Origin: Isoetes taiwanensis
Taxonomy: Eukaryota; Streptophyta; Lycopodiopsida; Isoetales; Isoetaceae
Reading direction: 5' to 3'
Assembly (NCBI GenBank): GCA_021234155.1
Contig: JAJEKV010000216.1
Coordinates: 186,001 to 250,000, forward strand
DNA length: 64,000 nt
The notes below the pieces were generated by a model. It was not told the origin of the DNA. It saw only the letters and a list, made by a program, of their open reading frames with translations, and did not search any database. Shown here one piece after another: positions 47,111 to 58,612 of this stretch; the stretch's first letter is position 1, and every line of letters starts with the position of its first letter. Position numbers and translations under genes: made by a program.

Positions 47111-48480
47111 GGCCTATGGTAGAAATAGCGACAAGTTGACTTTCAAGCATTGCCGGTTTCTATAGCCGCAAGGATATGAGACGACCGTGAATGTGTCGGG
47201 GAGCCTCCTCCTCGGCCGGGTTGTGTTGTTTGAGGTCATCCCAATCGAGGTCGGCCATGGCCGGTTGGTTAGTCCAAGCGTGACATAAGGGGCAGTGCAT
47301 GAAGTGTCCCGCCTCATACACTCAGAACATGCTTTATCTCGCGGGAGCCGCTGTTCTCGAGCCTCTTTAGGAATAATAGATAAGAGGTTCGAACTTCCTT
47401 ACGGCATTGTTACGCTTATCAGCGCACTAAAGGTAACCTTCTTTTCGGCGGCCATAAGAGTTTCGGCCGAGAGGCCCCGGACTTGGGGGAGCGGGGTTTG
47501 TAAGGTGTGGGCGGCCGTGGGCTGCAGTAAAGGCGCGGGGCGTGGATCTTGGTTCTTTGGCGTGTCCTCCTCGAGGCTCAATGCTTTAGCCTCTGCCTGA
47601 AGCGATTTTGGGTCTATGGCCTTAACCATCCGTTTGATTGATGGTGCCAATCCCTCAATATAGCCTTTGCCCTTTTCTCATTCATACGGTACATACAACC
47701 TCCGGCGCATAAACTCATCCAGGTGTAAGCACGAGACGGACATACTCTTCTGCTCCAACTTTAGAAAGTGCGGATCTGTTGGCATTTGTGCGCACGGGGC
47801 ACATAATGCGACTTGAAGGCCTTGGCAAACTTTACGAAGTTGCATCTGCTCCTTTCAAATGCTTGGCTCGGCATAGCCCTTCCACCAAACACGGGCAGGC
47901 TCTGTAAAGGTTGGTGGTGGCAACCTTTCACTGTATCTTTTCTCTGTCATTCCAGAAGACTTCCCAAACTCCTTCATCTCATCCAACCGGGACTCGGCGT
48001 TTAGACCGCCTCGGGATTTCCCATCAAACCGGGCCAATTTCCTATTCTTCCATATACCTTCGTTATAGTCTGTATCAACCGTCTTACGGTACTCTTTTGT
48101 CTCGGCGCTTTGCATGGTCACCTGGCTGATACCGATGAACCGGAAGATCGGAAGTGGTTGATCGTGAGGAAGTGGCACTATCTTTAGAGGAACCGGTAGC
48201 GCTTAGCATGAGGCCTCCTCCTTGCAGTCACGGGACTAGCCGTGGGAGATGGCTGTTGTGCAGGTGGACTTCGGTGGTAGCGGAGGTAACGCCCGGTCCA
48301 TCCTCACCGGGTTTGTTGCGGTGGGTTGGCATGCAATACATAGGCACGTAGTTAGCCTAACCGCCCTTTTCATTAACATCAGTTCCTCGTTCAGAGTGAC
48401 CCTATCGGGCGTTGGAGGGTGTTACGCCAAAGCGGCGAGCACTGCGCACCGTCTATATCGAGCATTCATGGAAGCATAAG
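47110..48480 (-). pseudogene. gag: gag of the chromovirus
   Basis: Gag-core blocks are PARVWWKGYAEPS (about 47900), CNFVKFAKAFKSHYVP (about 47840) and RRLYVPYE followed by EGLAPSIKRMVKAIDPKSLQ (47710-47580). A Cys-rich zinc-knuckle-like stretch (CSECMRRD...) lies near 47330. Frames change several times. Gag builds the particle. Confidence 0.75.
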
Positions 48481-48568
48481 CAGGCGTACAATAACATACA
48501 ATTTTATTTAGATAACAATTGCCGACAAGGAAAAGAAAAGTACGAATAAAACCGATGTTTCATTTCAT

Positions 48569-49140
48569 TCAAGTTGAGTACAACAACAAGTTGATTGGTA
48601 CAAGGGTTGGCATGAAGGAGGTATTATCTGATGGAAGTTTTAAAGTTCTCTTTGGCACACAACGAATAACAACAACAAAACACATAACTTGAGGGACCAA
48701 GCCTAGGGGTTCCAAAGGGGGTGCGAGGATCGAGTAGCGGACACTCTCGTCACTGACCCTAACGACATGGCGTGCCCGGGCTTGTACAATTACTGGTTGG
48801 TATTCCCACGTTGGGCTAACAATGAGAAGATTGAAAAGCCCAGAGAGCATAGAAGAGTTGCCACAAGCCTCGTGCACGCTCATACTCCAATAGTCCAGTG
48901 CGGCCGACGGGGGTCAACGAGGGTCCTCAAAAGCTCTGTCCCTAAGGATGTTAACTATCTCCAACCCTTTGTCGGGATCATAGGGTTCTCCGGGTGGTGG
49001 GGTTCCATCTCATAGCCTTCATCCCATTAGGGATATTCGCCATATCTCTCGGCCATAGTCACCACTCTGGCGGCGGGATCATCCCTCGATCATGTCGGTA
49101 ATCCTCTCCTCATATTCCCAAAGGGTCTCTTCTGCAAGGC
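48569..49140 (-). CDS. chromovirus accessory block C, unidentified
   Basis: Coding-like minus-strand sequence (GEPYDPDKGLEIVNILRDRA, then a 104-codon open frame from 48883) ends at a stop followed by an AT-rich spacer before gag. I recognise no domain. Frames change at least once. Confidence 0.35.
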
Positions 49141-49399
49141 AGTTTGAAATGAATGTAGAGGGTTGTATAGTTTTCGTTATAGTTCAACTTCAATAACCAT
49201 CAACACATGATAGAAGGAATAATTTTCAATTGTATTCATAAAGATAGTCCTTACAATCGATGAAAAGAGAGATGTATCATATTATAAAGTAGCTAAAGAA
49301 TTTGCCAACCTAAAATTTTCTGGTCATACATAATACAAAAATCGTAGTACAATTAGTTTAAGAGCTAGGTCCCTCCTCTTCACTTTCGTAGGCCTAGGA

Positions 49400-50714
49400 G
49401 GTGGTGGTGGTAGTCGGTGTCGCAGCCAGAGTCACCCCGGGGTCTCTTGTAAAAGCTACAATGGATGCAACCTCCGGGGTGGGTAGGCAACGGCTAATGG
49501 GGCTGCCGTGGGAGCTTCATGCTCATCCGAGGGTGCAATATCGACCCAAGGCGTTAGAGCAAGATCCGTCGCCGCAGTACATAAGTAAGCGTCACGATGG
49601 GGGAGCTTCTTGTGGCCGGCGGTCTGCGAGAGGGAACGCGGAGGGCCCACCATGAAAAGGACTTGCCCGTGTCGAAAGGTACGACAAAAAGCGGGTAAGG
49701 TGGTTGCCCGATACTTTCCCTTGCGGGGTCTCCGATGTGGCCACCTCCTTATCCAAATCCATGGAAACCTCCTCTTCCTTAAGTTCTTGCTGCTCCTCCT
49801 TCACATAATGCGGGATTATGATATAAATCCTCTCCCTCGTCATCTCGACCGGAGGGAACCTCAACCATATTGATATTGCGGGCGGAGGGTCCCATAGCCG
49901 TGAAGGCATCCGGTGAGGTTTGTGAGGCGGCTCCACGCATCCGCGAAGTCGAAGGCGTGGTAGAGTCTCGGCCCGGCTCTATGGTCTCTTGGCGGAACTG
50001 GCAACGCTTTGCACCTCGGGAGGAAGCTCAATAGAATTGAAGTCGATGAAGTCATCCATGCAATACTCCGCAAGCTCGTAAAGCACATGGTCTTTACGCT
50101 TGCGTCTAAATCCGGCCACCATGTGATAAGTCCAGATAATATCATCCAGAGAAGATATTCTTGCCCTTGGTGATAAATAGCGGAAGGGCATCCGACCACG
50201 ACAAGCCTACGGCTTGTTCCGGCGGGAGGCGGACTCTTCCGCTAATTGCCTCCAGCGGGCGAAGTCGCCCATGCTTATGTGTTCGTTTTCCCCCTCCTCG
50301 GAAGATTGAGGCGGTTTGCCTTTCTCCTGAGCAAAGTTTCATCCTCGACATATTGGTCCATGAGGATGGCTAGGGCAAAGGCAACCTCAAGGTATTGCCG
50401 ACCCACGATCTTTGCACAACAGGCGGTGTTTGCCCCATCGGAGTTTCCTTTCGGCACATCGTATGCATGGGTGTCTCCCCTAGCATCTCCCAGGACCTCC
50501 CGCTCGGTCTGGTGGGGAGGGTCCCCAAGAAGGAATACAGGAGGAGCATCTCCTCCATGTAGAAGTCTAAAATCCGGTGTAATCACGGGTGCCTTTGCAT
50601 GTTAGCAAGGAGGTCAGTATTTGGCGAGCAAGGGTCGCAGCAGGTCGAAGGGACTTGCGGATCCCATTGCTCTCGATCATGGTACAAAGGCGATAGGGTT
50701 TCGGCGGCTGCCAT
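49400..50714 (-). CDS. chromovirus accessory block B, unidentified
   Basis: A likely start is the ATG at 50714 (MAAAETLSPLYHDREQWDPQ). Later segments in shifting frames read QYLEVAFALAILMDQYVEDE (50390-50330), ISSLDDIIWTYHMVAGFRRK (50155-50095) and an acidic coiled-coil-like VKEEQQELKEEEVSMDLDKE (49800-49740). It lies between AT-rich spacers (about 50910-50770 and 49370-49150). No family was recognised; it has no gag or pol motif. Confidence 0.4.
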
Positions 50715-50877
50715 GGCGCTAGAAAGGGAGGGAGGAAGAAGAACAAACGTAGCAGGTGAAATGAAGTTTAAAAAGTTCTTTTATTTGAGGTCGACGCCAA
50801 GCATTCTTTCATATTGAATTACGAAATAGATAAAAAAAAATACAAGATAAAAGTTTTTCTATTAAATACAAAAAAAA

Positions 50878-50899
50878 ATATATATATATATATATATAT
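50878..50899. repeat. (TA)n microsatellite
   Basis: Eleven uninterrupted TA units in the spacer just after the stop of the H3-like block. Confidence 0.95.
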
Positions 50900-50911
50900 T
50901 TACAATGCGGA

Positions 50912-52352
50912 TCAAGCATAATAGACTAAGGATGCTCCCCGAATCCTATGGGCGAGGGCTAAATCCTTAGGCATTATGGTTACCCTCTTTGCGTGGATCG
51001 CGCAAAGATTGGCGTCTAAAAAGTGCCACCAAATAGGCTTCAGCCAGACCTCTTGGAGTGCCAAAATAGCAAAAAGTCCTGGAAAGCGGAGGTCGGTCTT
51101 GAACTCTGTGCAATCTCGGACCAACCTGCGGAAGGAGCTTCCGTGTCGGAAGTTGAGTTGACCACGAAACTTCTGAATCTCGTGGAGCCCGCAGTGCGGG
51201 TTTATATGGGGTGGGGCTTCCTCTGGGGCGAGGGGGTTTGGAGGCGGCCCTCTTAGTGCGGGCGGTCTTGGCCCCAGCGATCCGGTCGGGGCGTGTCCAC
51301 CATTAGCGCCGCCGATTGGAGCTTCGCATTCTTACCAAAAGCACCGGCGGTCCGTAACTTATCCTTGTATTGGTACCCCGATCTTGGGCTAAACCCTTCC
51401 TCGGTTTAGCGGTCACATGCTCGTGTGGGTTGGGCCCGACCGCTTCGGATCCCCGTCCCCCGTGGGTTAGATTGCAGTCTTACTGGCGAGCCTTCTTCTC
51501 CCTTCGAGCCTCTCTATTCTTCCGGTACTCGGGCTCTCCTCGAATCTTCTTGAATCGAAGCGGGTGTTAGGCGCTTGCGAAAAGTTGACATAATGCCGGT
51601 GTTGGGTGTTGGTTCATATCAATACGGATCGTTGTCGTAATCCGACCGATATCGGATCGGGGCTCCCCACATGAAGCTCTGAGAGCCTTCATGCCATTCG
51701 TACGGGGGAACCTCAATTTCCCTGCCATCTATGACGCCAAAGCCGTCCCCTAAATACCGGTACTCCCTGCCACGAGTAGCTGTATCTGCTCACTCTACCT
51801 CCCGATGGTCATCCTCCCTGGCGAAGGCCCTAATGCGATCAGCTTCTGCCCTGATATCCTCCTCCTCGGTATGGCCCTCTTGCTCGGGAGGATAGAACTT
51901 AATCAGCATCATAACCATGTCAGGTTGCTCGACAAGGGTGTAAGAAAGCTGACGAAGGTTCAGCCGGATCAGGAATGGCTCCGAGAAGTGATAGATAGGA
52001 TAGGGAATCCTATCATTATTCTCAAAAGCGGTTCACCAACTCATCGGAAGGATGTCGATGAAGGCCGATTCGGTAGCCATGTGCGGGCAATCAAGGCATA
52101 GATCTGCACTATGCTTAAGGTCTTTGGGTCTATGGTACTCTTGGTATTAGCCATAAGCGTGATGGTACTAAGGTCTATGGAGTCGAGGCGGTGAGGCGCC
52201 TTGAAAAGAGGCGGCAAAGAGGGCGCTAGGGGTTCGCAAGGCACAAAGGGCGGAAGAGGAGGATCAGTGTCTGGTGGCGATATGGCCCGTGATCCTCTGG
52301 CGGTCCGGCGACAAAGCGAAATAAGACAACTAAAAGAAATTTGAGCGGCCAA
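50912..52352 (-). CDS. chromovirus accessory block A with a histone H3-like C-terminus
   Basis: The N-terminal part (from ATGs at 52352 or 52154) is unidentified: [15 protein letters not shown], then [20 protein letters not shown] and an acidic [21 protein letters not shown] basic stretch (51560-51480) follows. The last ~95 residues (about 51197-50912) are an H3 histone fold: EIQKF at the alphaN/alpha1 entry, FRRLVRD, FKTDLRF (51103-51083, loop 1), ALQE, then [16 protein letters not shown] (51010-50963), which equals canonical H3 in 16 of 16 positions, then LALAHRIRG and a stop after a non-H3 extension (ASLVYYA). Upstream, in another frame, [16 protein letters not shown] resembles an H3 N-terminal tail. 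FKTDLRF points to canonical H3 rather than CENH3, which lacks it. Frameshifts remain, so whether one protein is made is unknown. Confidence 0.8.
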
Positions 52353-52439
52353 TTAACTTTTTGAAATTTTTTTAAAATTTTCCTTATTAACTTTTAATTT
52401 CATTATTATTAATTAATTATATGGCTTAAAATACATGGC

Positions 52440-52860
52440 ATGCGGTCGAGCGCCCCGGCTGCGTTATCGTGCTCCGCTTCGACCAGGGGGTCGCCAAAAG
52501 CAAGCGGCGCCCGAGTTGACTGGCCGGGCGGCGTTGACTCTGTCGGTCACGATTCGGGCGCCATTTGCATTTCGGCTCTTCCACCATGGACTGCAAGGCG
52601 ATAAAAGCAAGCGCCGCCGGATTGGTTTTCGGGCCTGCCCTTGACCGTTTTTCGCTGAGACGCGTCTATTCTAGGGTAATTTGAGTGCGCCCGATCCAAT
52701 GGAACCACTTCCTCCGTCATCTGAGCTACCCATTGACATTTACAACTCCTCCAATCTTGGGCCCTCCGGTCGCCCTATCTTATATTATAATGTTGTGTAA
52801 TGGACCGCACCCTAAATCGGACGGTCGAGGATTTGATTGACCAATGGTGGAGATGATGTG
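52440..52860. other. chromovirus leader, non-repetitive part
   Basis: A GC-richer stretch with a 69-codon antisense frame. No motif. It separates the first coding block from the purine tract. Confidence 0.4.
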
Positions 52861-52902
52861 TGCGTGTCTTCAACTAAAATTTCATCTTGACTATGGCTTC
52901 AA

Positions 52903-54730
52903 TATGAAAGGGAAAAGGAAAAGGAAAAAGGAAAAGGAAAAGGAAAAGGAAAAACGAAAAGGGAAAAGGGAAAAGGGAAGGGAAGGGGAAGGGAAAAGAA
53001 AAACGATGAAAGGGAAAAGGGAAAAGGAAAACGGAAAAGGGAAGGGAAAAGGAAAAACGATGAAAGGGAAAAGGGAAAACGATGAAAGGGAAAAGGGAAA
53101 AGGAAAAGGGGAAGGGAAAAGGAAAAAAGATGAAAGGGAAAAGGGAAAACGGAAAATGGAAAACGGAAACGGAAAAGGGAAAAGGGAAAAGGGAAAAGGG
53201 AAAAGGGAAAAGGAAAAGGGACGGGAAAAGGAAAACGATGAAAGGAAAAGGAAAAAGGAAACGGAAAAGGGAAGGGAAAAGGAAAATGATGAAAGGGAAA
53301 AGGAAAAGGAAAAGGGAAAAGGGAAAAGGAAAAGGGAAAAGGAAAACGATGAAAGGGAAAAAAGGAAAAGGAAAAAGGGAAAAGGAAAAAAGAAAAAACG
53401 ATGAAAGGGAAAAAGGGAAAAGGAAGAGGGAAGGGAAAAGGAAAAACGATGAAAGGGAAAAGGAAGAGGGGAAGGGAAAAGAAAAACGATGAAAGGGAAA
53501 AAAGGGAAAAGGGAAAAGGAAGAGGGGAAGGGAAAAGGAAAAACGATGAAAGGGAAAAGGGAAAAGGGAAAAGGGAAAAGGAATAAAAGAAAGGTAAGAG
53601 GAAAAAGGAAAGAGAAGGAGAAAAGGAAAATGGAAAGATAAAAGAAAATAGAAAAAGGAATAGAATAGGCGAGGGGGAAAGGGAACGGAAAAAGAGCACC
53701 GCGAGAAGGGTAAGAAGTAAAGGTGAGAAAAGGAGAAAAAGGTAAGGGAAAATAAGAAAAGGTTGCAAAGTCTATGGAAAAAGAAAAGTAAAAAGGAAAA
53801 GAGAGGGGGAAAAGGGAAAAAGAGAACTTGGGAAAAGGGAACGAGAAAAAGAGAAAAAAGGAAAGGGCGTGAAAAAAAGGGAAAAGAGAAAGGGTGAAGA
53901 AAGAGAAAAAGGAAAGCAAAAAGAGCATCGAGAAAAAGGAAGAGGGAAAGGATGGAAAAATGAGGAAAAAGGTGGGGGAAATTAGAATAGACAAAGGGTA
54001 GGGAGCAAGGAATAGGAAAAGAGGAAGGAGAAAAGGGCACGAGAAAAAAGGGAAGAGGGAAAGGGTGAGGAAATAGAAAAAAGAAAGGGAAAAAGAGTAT
54101 GGAAAGGGAAAAGAAAAAAGAAACAAGAAAGGAGAAAGTGGAAAGGGGAAAAAGGGGAAGAAGATGGGGAAAGAAGGAAAAAGGGTACATAAAAAAGGTT
54201 GAGAAAAGGGAATGGAAAGAGGCATATGAAAAGCGAAAGGGAACGGGAAAGGGAAAATGTAAAGGAAGGGGAAAGAGAAAGGAAAGGGAAAAAGGGAACA
54301 CACAAAGCAAAAGGGTGGGGAAAGTATGAAAAGGGAATGGAAAGTTGAAAGGAAAAGGGAAGCGGAAAAAGGAGAAGGGAAAGCAAAAAGAGCATGAGGA
54401 AAAGAGGAGAGAGAAATGGGAAAAGAGATGGGGAAAAGGGCACGTGATCAAGAGGAAGAGGGTGGGGAAAGGAAGAAAAGGGCACATGAAAAGGTAAGCA
54501 AAAGAGAACGAAAAATGCATGAGAAACGGGAAAGAGAAAAGGAAAAGGAAAAGGAAGAGGAAGGGGAAAAGGAAAGGGAAAGAGAGTAGTGGAAAAATGG
54601 GAAGAGCGGGGGAAAAATAAAAAGGAAGGGAAAAAGTCGACAAGAAAAAGAGAAAGAAAAAAAAGGGGAAGGGAAAGGGAAGGCAAAGGGAGGGAGAACG
54701 GGGTTAGAAAAAAAAAGGGAGAATAAAAAA
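52903..54730. repeat. 1.8-kb homopurine/homopyrimidine tandem repeat
   Basis: The plus strand is almost only A and G. At 52903-53590 a unit of about 40-50 bp recurs, built of GGGAAAAGGGAAAAGG runs and punctuated about eleven times by CGATGAAA. From 53590 to 54730 the pattern is looser (GGAAAAAGAGAAAAGG type). In the sense direction of the chromovirus it is a C/T-rich leader. Open frames of up to 589 codons inside it (F, P, L, S only) follow from the repeat and are not genes. Confidence 0.95.
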
Positions 54731-57700
54731 AGAAAGAAATTAAAGGTTCCTAATTTATGCCCCAAAGAAGGTGGGCCGGGTACCATTACTAGTAACTTCC
54801 TAATTTAACCTAAACACGAACCAAACATCAAAGAGGACCGACAACACATCAACTTAGCCTCTTCCTAACTACCGCATTTATGCGTTAGTGTTTGGTTAGT
54901 GCTATGATTTCGAGCACCAAATCACCGCCTCGATACTCACCGCGGACGCCCTGTAATATATACGACCCCCGGCCGATACATTGGGGACTTTCCCCAAGGC
55001 TTACCATCGCGCCATGAGCAGGTGGCCCTCCATCTAACCCGGACCATCTACGAGACGCCAGTGAAGGACACGGAGGGGTCATTCGCCCACGCCGATGGGC
55101 GCCTACGCCGCTGAAGCATGAATACAAGGGTTAGCACATAAAGATAAATCACATATAAATAACCACCACGATGGGTGGCACATCCATCCAAACACCAACG
55201 GCCAAGAATATGCATCTAAGACTAAGAAAACACCCAAAACCCGTGTTCTACCCCTGTTCGGACTCTAGTGGTCGAGCGGACCGATCGCTGGGTCTCGTGG
55301 AGATCGGCAGACCAATCTTGGCATGGCGCTGGCTGGCATAGAACATCGGCCGTGGTTGTTCACTCCATCCGCCCCCCTGTGCACACTTTGCGATGGGTCG
55401 ATTCACGCTTATGGCTTCGCTTATAGCCTTCCTGAGACGCTGTGCTCTAGGGATCACCCTTGAGTCTACTCCGTGTTCATGACATTACCCGATGAGGCAG
55501 GTCGGGAGGCGCCCCCCTTCCCGTGATCACAAGGTGTCGTGGGTGAGCTAGAGAATACGTGCCGCATCAGCGACCCCCCTCGCATCCGCATCCGACTTAC
55601 TCACCCTAATTCTACTCAGTGCATGGTGCCCCATACGGTCACACCACTACACCCGGAGTGGAGGACCCATACCCGCCCTCCACGGGACCGACTATCGCCT
55701 AGCCCTTTGTCAGAGGGAGTCTCGTGAGCCTTTTATGCTCGTGGCAAGACCCCACCCCCTACTTCACCATCAAGGCCCCTTGTCTGCGGTGCTAAGCCGC
55801 ACTATAGCGCTCTATGACCCGGTGGGCTCTTGTGCATGTGCCAAAAACTAGTAGGGCATTTAAGGAAGTACTAGGAGCATTCTATACTTGAGCTGTGAGG
55901 CCTCTACCCCCCTTTTAACTCCACATTTACTAGAAATTCTTGAACTAACTCATAGAGACATCGACCATTCCATAATGAGCATCATTCGTGAATTGAACAA
56001 TATTCCTAGTTACCAAAGAAGGGTTAATCCAACCAAAGCTAGTCGACAAGAACACCAAAGTATTATTCTACAAATTGCAAATTAAACTACCATCGACGGT
56101 GTTTCTGGCCAGAGCCGTTGTCAAGGGGTGCCTCCATAGTGCAGCATCTTTGGGGTGGCAAAGAATCTGCTAAAGGGTGTCTTGGCGATTGGCGAGGTTC
56201 GGCAACTGGGCCCCGAGCGCTTAGCCGCCTCAGTCTTGGTTGGGTCGAAATTGGGGTGAGATGGGGTGGCGTTTGTCACTTGGTGGCTTGGTTTAGAAAC
56301 CCCATACCCGGGGTTCACCTCTATGTAAAGGGGATATGGCATGTTCCGGTCGTGGGAGAAACCCCTCCAGATATGGCTCGCCCCCATAGAAACCCCTAAT
56401 GTATATTCCGATGTTGGTGAAAAATAATACCGATTCCATACTTTTTACGCCTAGTCCAATCCCCATTGACCCTACCCTTAACCGTATTTTTACGTCAAGT
56501 ATATCACTAATGTAGCCTACCCTCTACCTTTTTACATTCAACCTCCAAATTTTGCAAGCGCCACAAGGTTGGTTGCATACCAATGCTAAATTCATATTAG
56601 TTGAACTAAGGTCCAATTGCTAAAACCATAGTTCTACCCCCGGGTCTTATCTAGCAAAACCTTTACTCCAAACACTAAACCTCGTTAGAGCTTGAGAATG
56701 AGTCTACCCTAGCGTTACCCAGGCCCCGACCCTTAATCCTAGTGAATGCAAATGTAGGTTCCTTCCGGATTCTTCAAAGGCAGACAAAGAATGAAGGGGA
56801 CTACGATAATAGACCCAAACAGACCAAACAGCTTCAAGAAAACTTAGAAAGGTTAAGTGCATATTTTATTATACCGTATGACTATGTACTCTTGGGTTCT
56901 ACAAGAATAGCAAAGAATGAAGGGGACTAAATCATTAGGCTTTACTACCCAGAGAAGGAGTGCAAGAGCTAAAACAAGATTTTAAGATTTTAACATGGAG
57001 TGATAAAGCCAAGCAATCAATGAAGAGATTGAATGTTCAGTCCCAAGCAAAGATACACTTGTCCAAACCCTCCACGCTCATGAAACGAAAGCACCATGTA
57101 GTAGTTAAATACTTCTAAGTTTATGCAAAAGAACTAAGAGATCTAATAGAAATAGATAGCAATGTGATTAAAGTCGTGTGAAAAGACATCTCTATAAATG
57201 TCCAGCTTTTAGATTCAATACACTCGATCTATTTTCACAAACAACCATTATGGTGTGGCTATGTACAAACTTTGGGCAGAGGTCAACATTCTTACTTATT
57301 TACAAATCAAACTTTCCCTTTGTCATGATGAATATGGCCACTCAAAATCAGCCATATTCATTATTAAAGCCAAGTGACCTCTTTACTATGAGTGTGCAAA
57401 TCCATAATGCATACACCTTTATGACATGACATTATGTTCCGTATAGCCGTAGATAACATTTTTCATATTAAGAGCAAAAGATATGTTGTTAAATCACTTG
57501 GCAAATATAAGGACAAGTGTCACAAGCTCCTAAGATCCAAAGGCAAGTTCGCACCAGTTTTGAAAGGCAAATAAGTCGTGAAATGTCTATAGAACACAAA
57601 TGCTAAAAAGATGCAGATAAGCACTTGATCTTTTCTAAAAAACATATATTTCCTGTCATATAGCCAGCAGTTTTTACGACATTATTATAGGCAGCCTTTT

Positions 57701-58338
57701 AAGATCTCAAAATAGTCATCAGCTTGGAAAAACCATCCAGAGTGGGGTCTGCTATCTAGATAAAGCCGTAAGCGATACCCAAAATTTCCAAGATAAAGCA
57801 CAATTGTCACATTATGTTTCAAAATAAAAGAAGATAGTAAAGTTTGAGAAAAACTCCCGTGATAAGTCTCATTTTGTATTCAGAGAACCAAAGTACATCT
57901 TGCACTTAAACATTTTAAACACACCGCAAATCAAACCGGACATCGTTAGCTTTGATAAGGGTAAGCATGGAGCAACTAGCGTGTAAGTGGTAAGAGAAAC
58001 TCGCTTTTTATCCGTTTCCTAGTCAGATTCAAACTGCACAAAGCATTTATGAATATGGATAATGGATATGTTAGCAAGACCGTTAATCACTTCCAATTTT
58101 TATCATAAGCATAGAAAGATAATCACGATGTTGGTTAACCCGCATACGTCCACATCTGCATTTTTAAGAAGACGATTCATAAACGCACAATAAAGAGGCC
58201 AAGCCGCATGTACATCAGGACTAGTAGATGCATGTGCATGTTCCTTACAAGATTCAATTACTCGACGAGTTTCCCTCATAAATAATGGCCGGAGAGATTA
58301 GCGGACATGGAAAAACAGATTTTGGAAAAGCATCAAGC

Positions 58339-58612
58339 ACGATTTATAAAATCCTTATGCAAACCAAGTACATGAAGACCAGTGGATGCATGTGCTTGTA
58401 TCTGGGAAGATTAAAGCATATGGACACAAAGTTTTCCTCATAAATACTAACCGTGATAGATAAACATTCATGGAAAAGCAGTTCTGGAAAAGCATGAAGC
58501 AGGAATTACAAAGTATGAAGTAAAACCCGCACATCTTTGTTCTAAAGGCCAAATCCTTATGCAGACATGTTATGAAGAATAAGAACAACTCTAAGATCAT
58601 AAAACCGGACTG
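58339..58612. repeat. 270-bp direct repeat, first copy
   Basis: From GATTTATAAAATCCTTATGC through TGCATGTGCTTGTAT to GATCATAAAACCG. It is repeated at 60233-60497 inside the same DNA transposon with small indels. Confidence 0.9.

Noticed and set aside
50912-51290. Centromeric histone CENH3 as the source of the H3-like segment
   Set aside because: FKTDLRF and the canonical loop-2 stretch are present, as in ordinary H3; CENH3 lacks the FKTDLRF form.
52844-53586. Lys/Glu/Gly/Arg-rich plus-strand frames of up to 186 codons
   Set aside because: Same repeat read on the other strand; low-complexity translation, not a gene.
52874-54643. 589-codon and 470-codon minus-strand open frames, the longest in the window
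   Set aside because: They consist almost only of Phe, Pro, Leu and Ser because the DNA is a purine/pyrimidine repeat. There is no domain, and all frames of the tract are open for the same reason.
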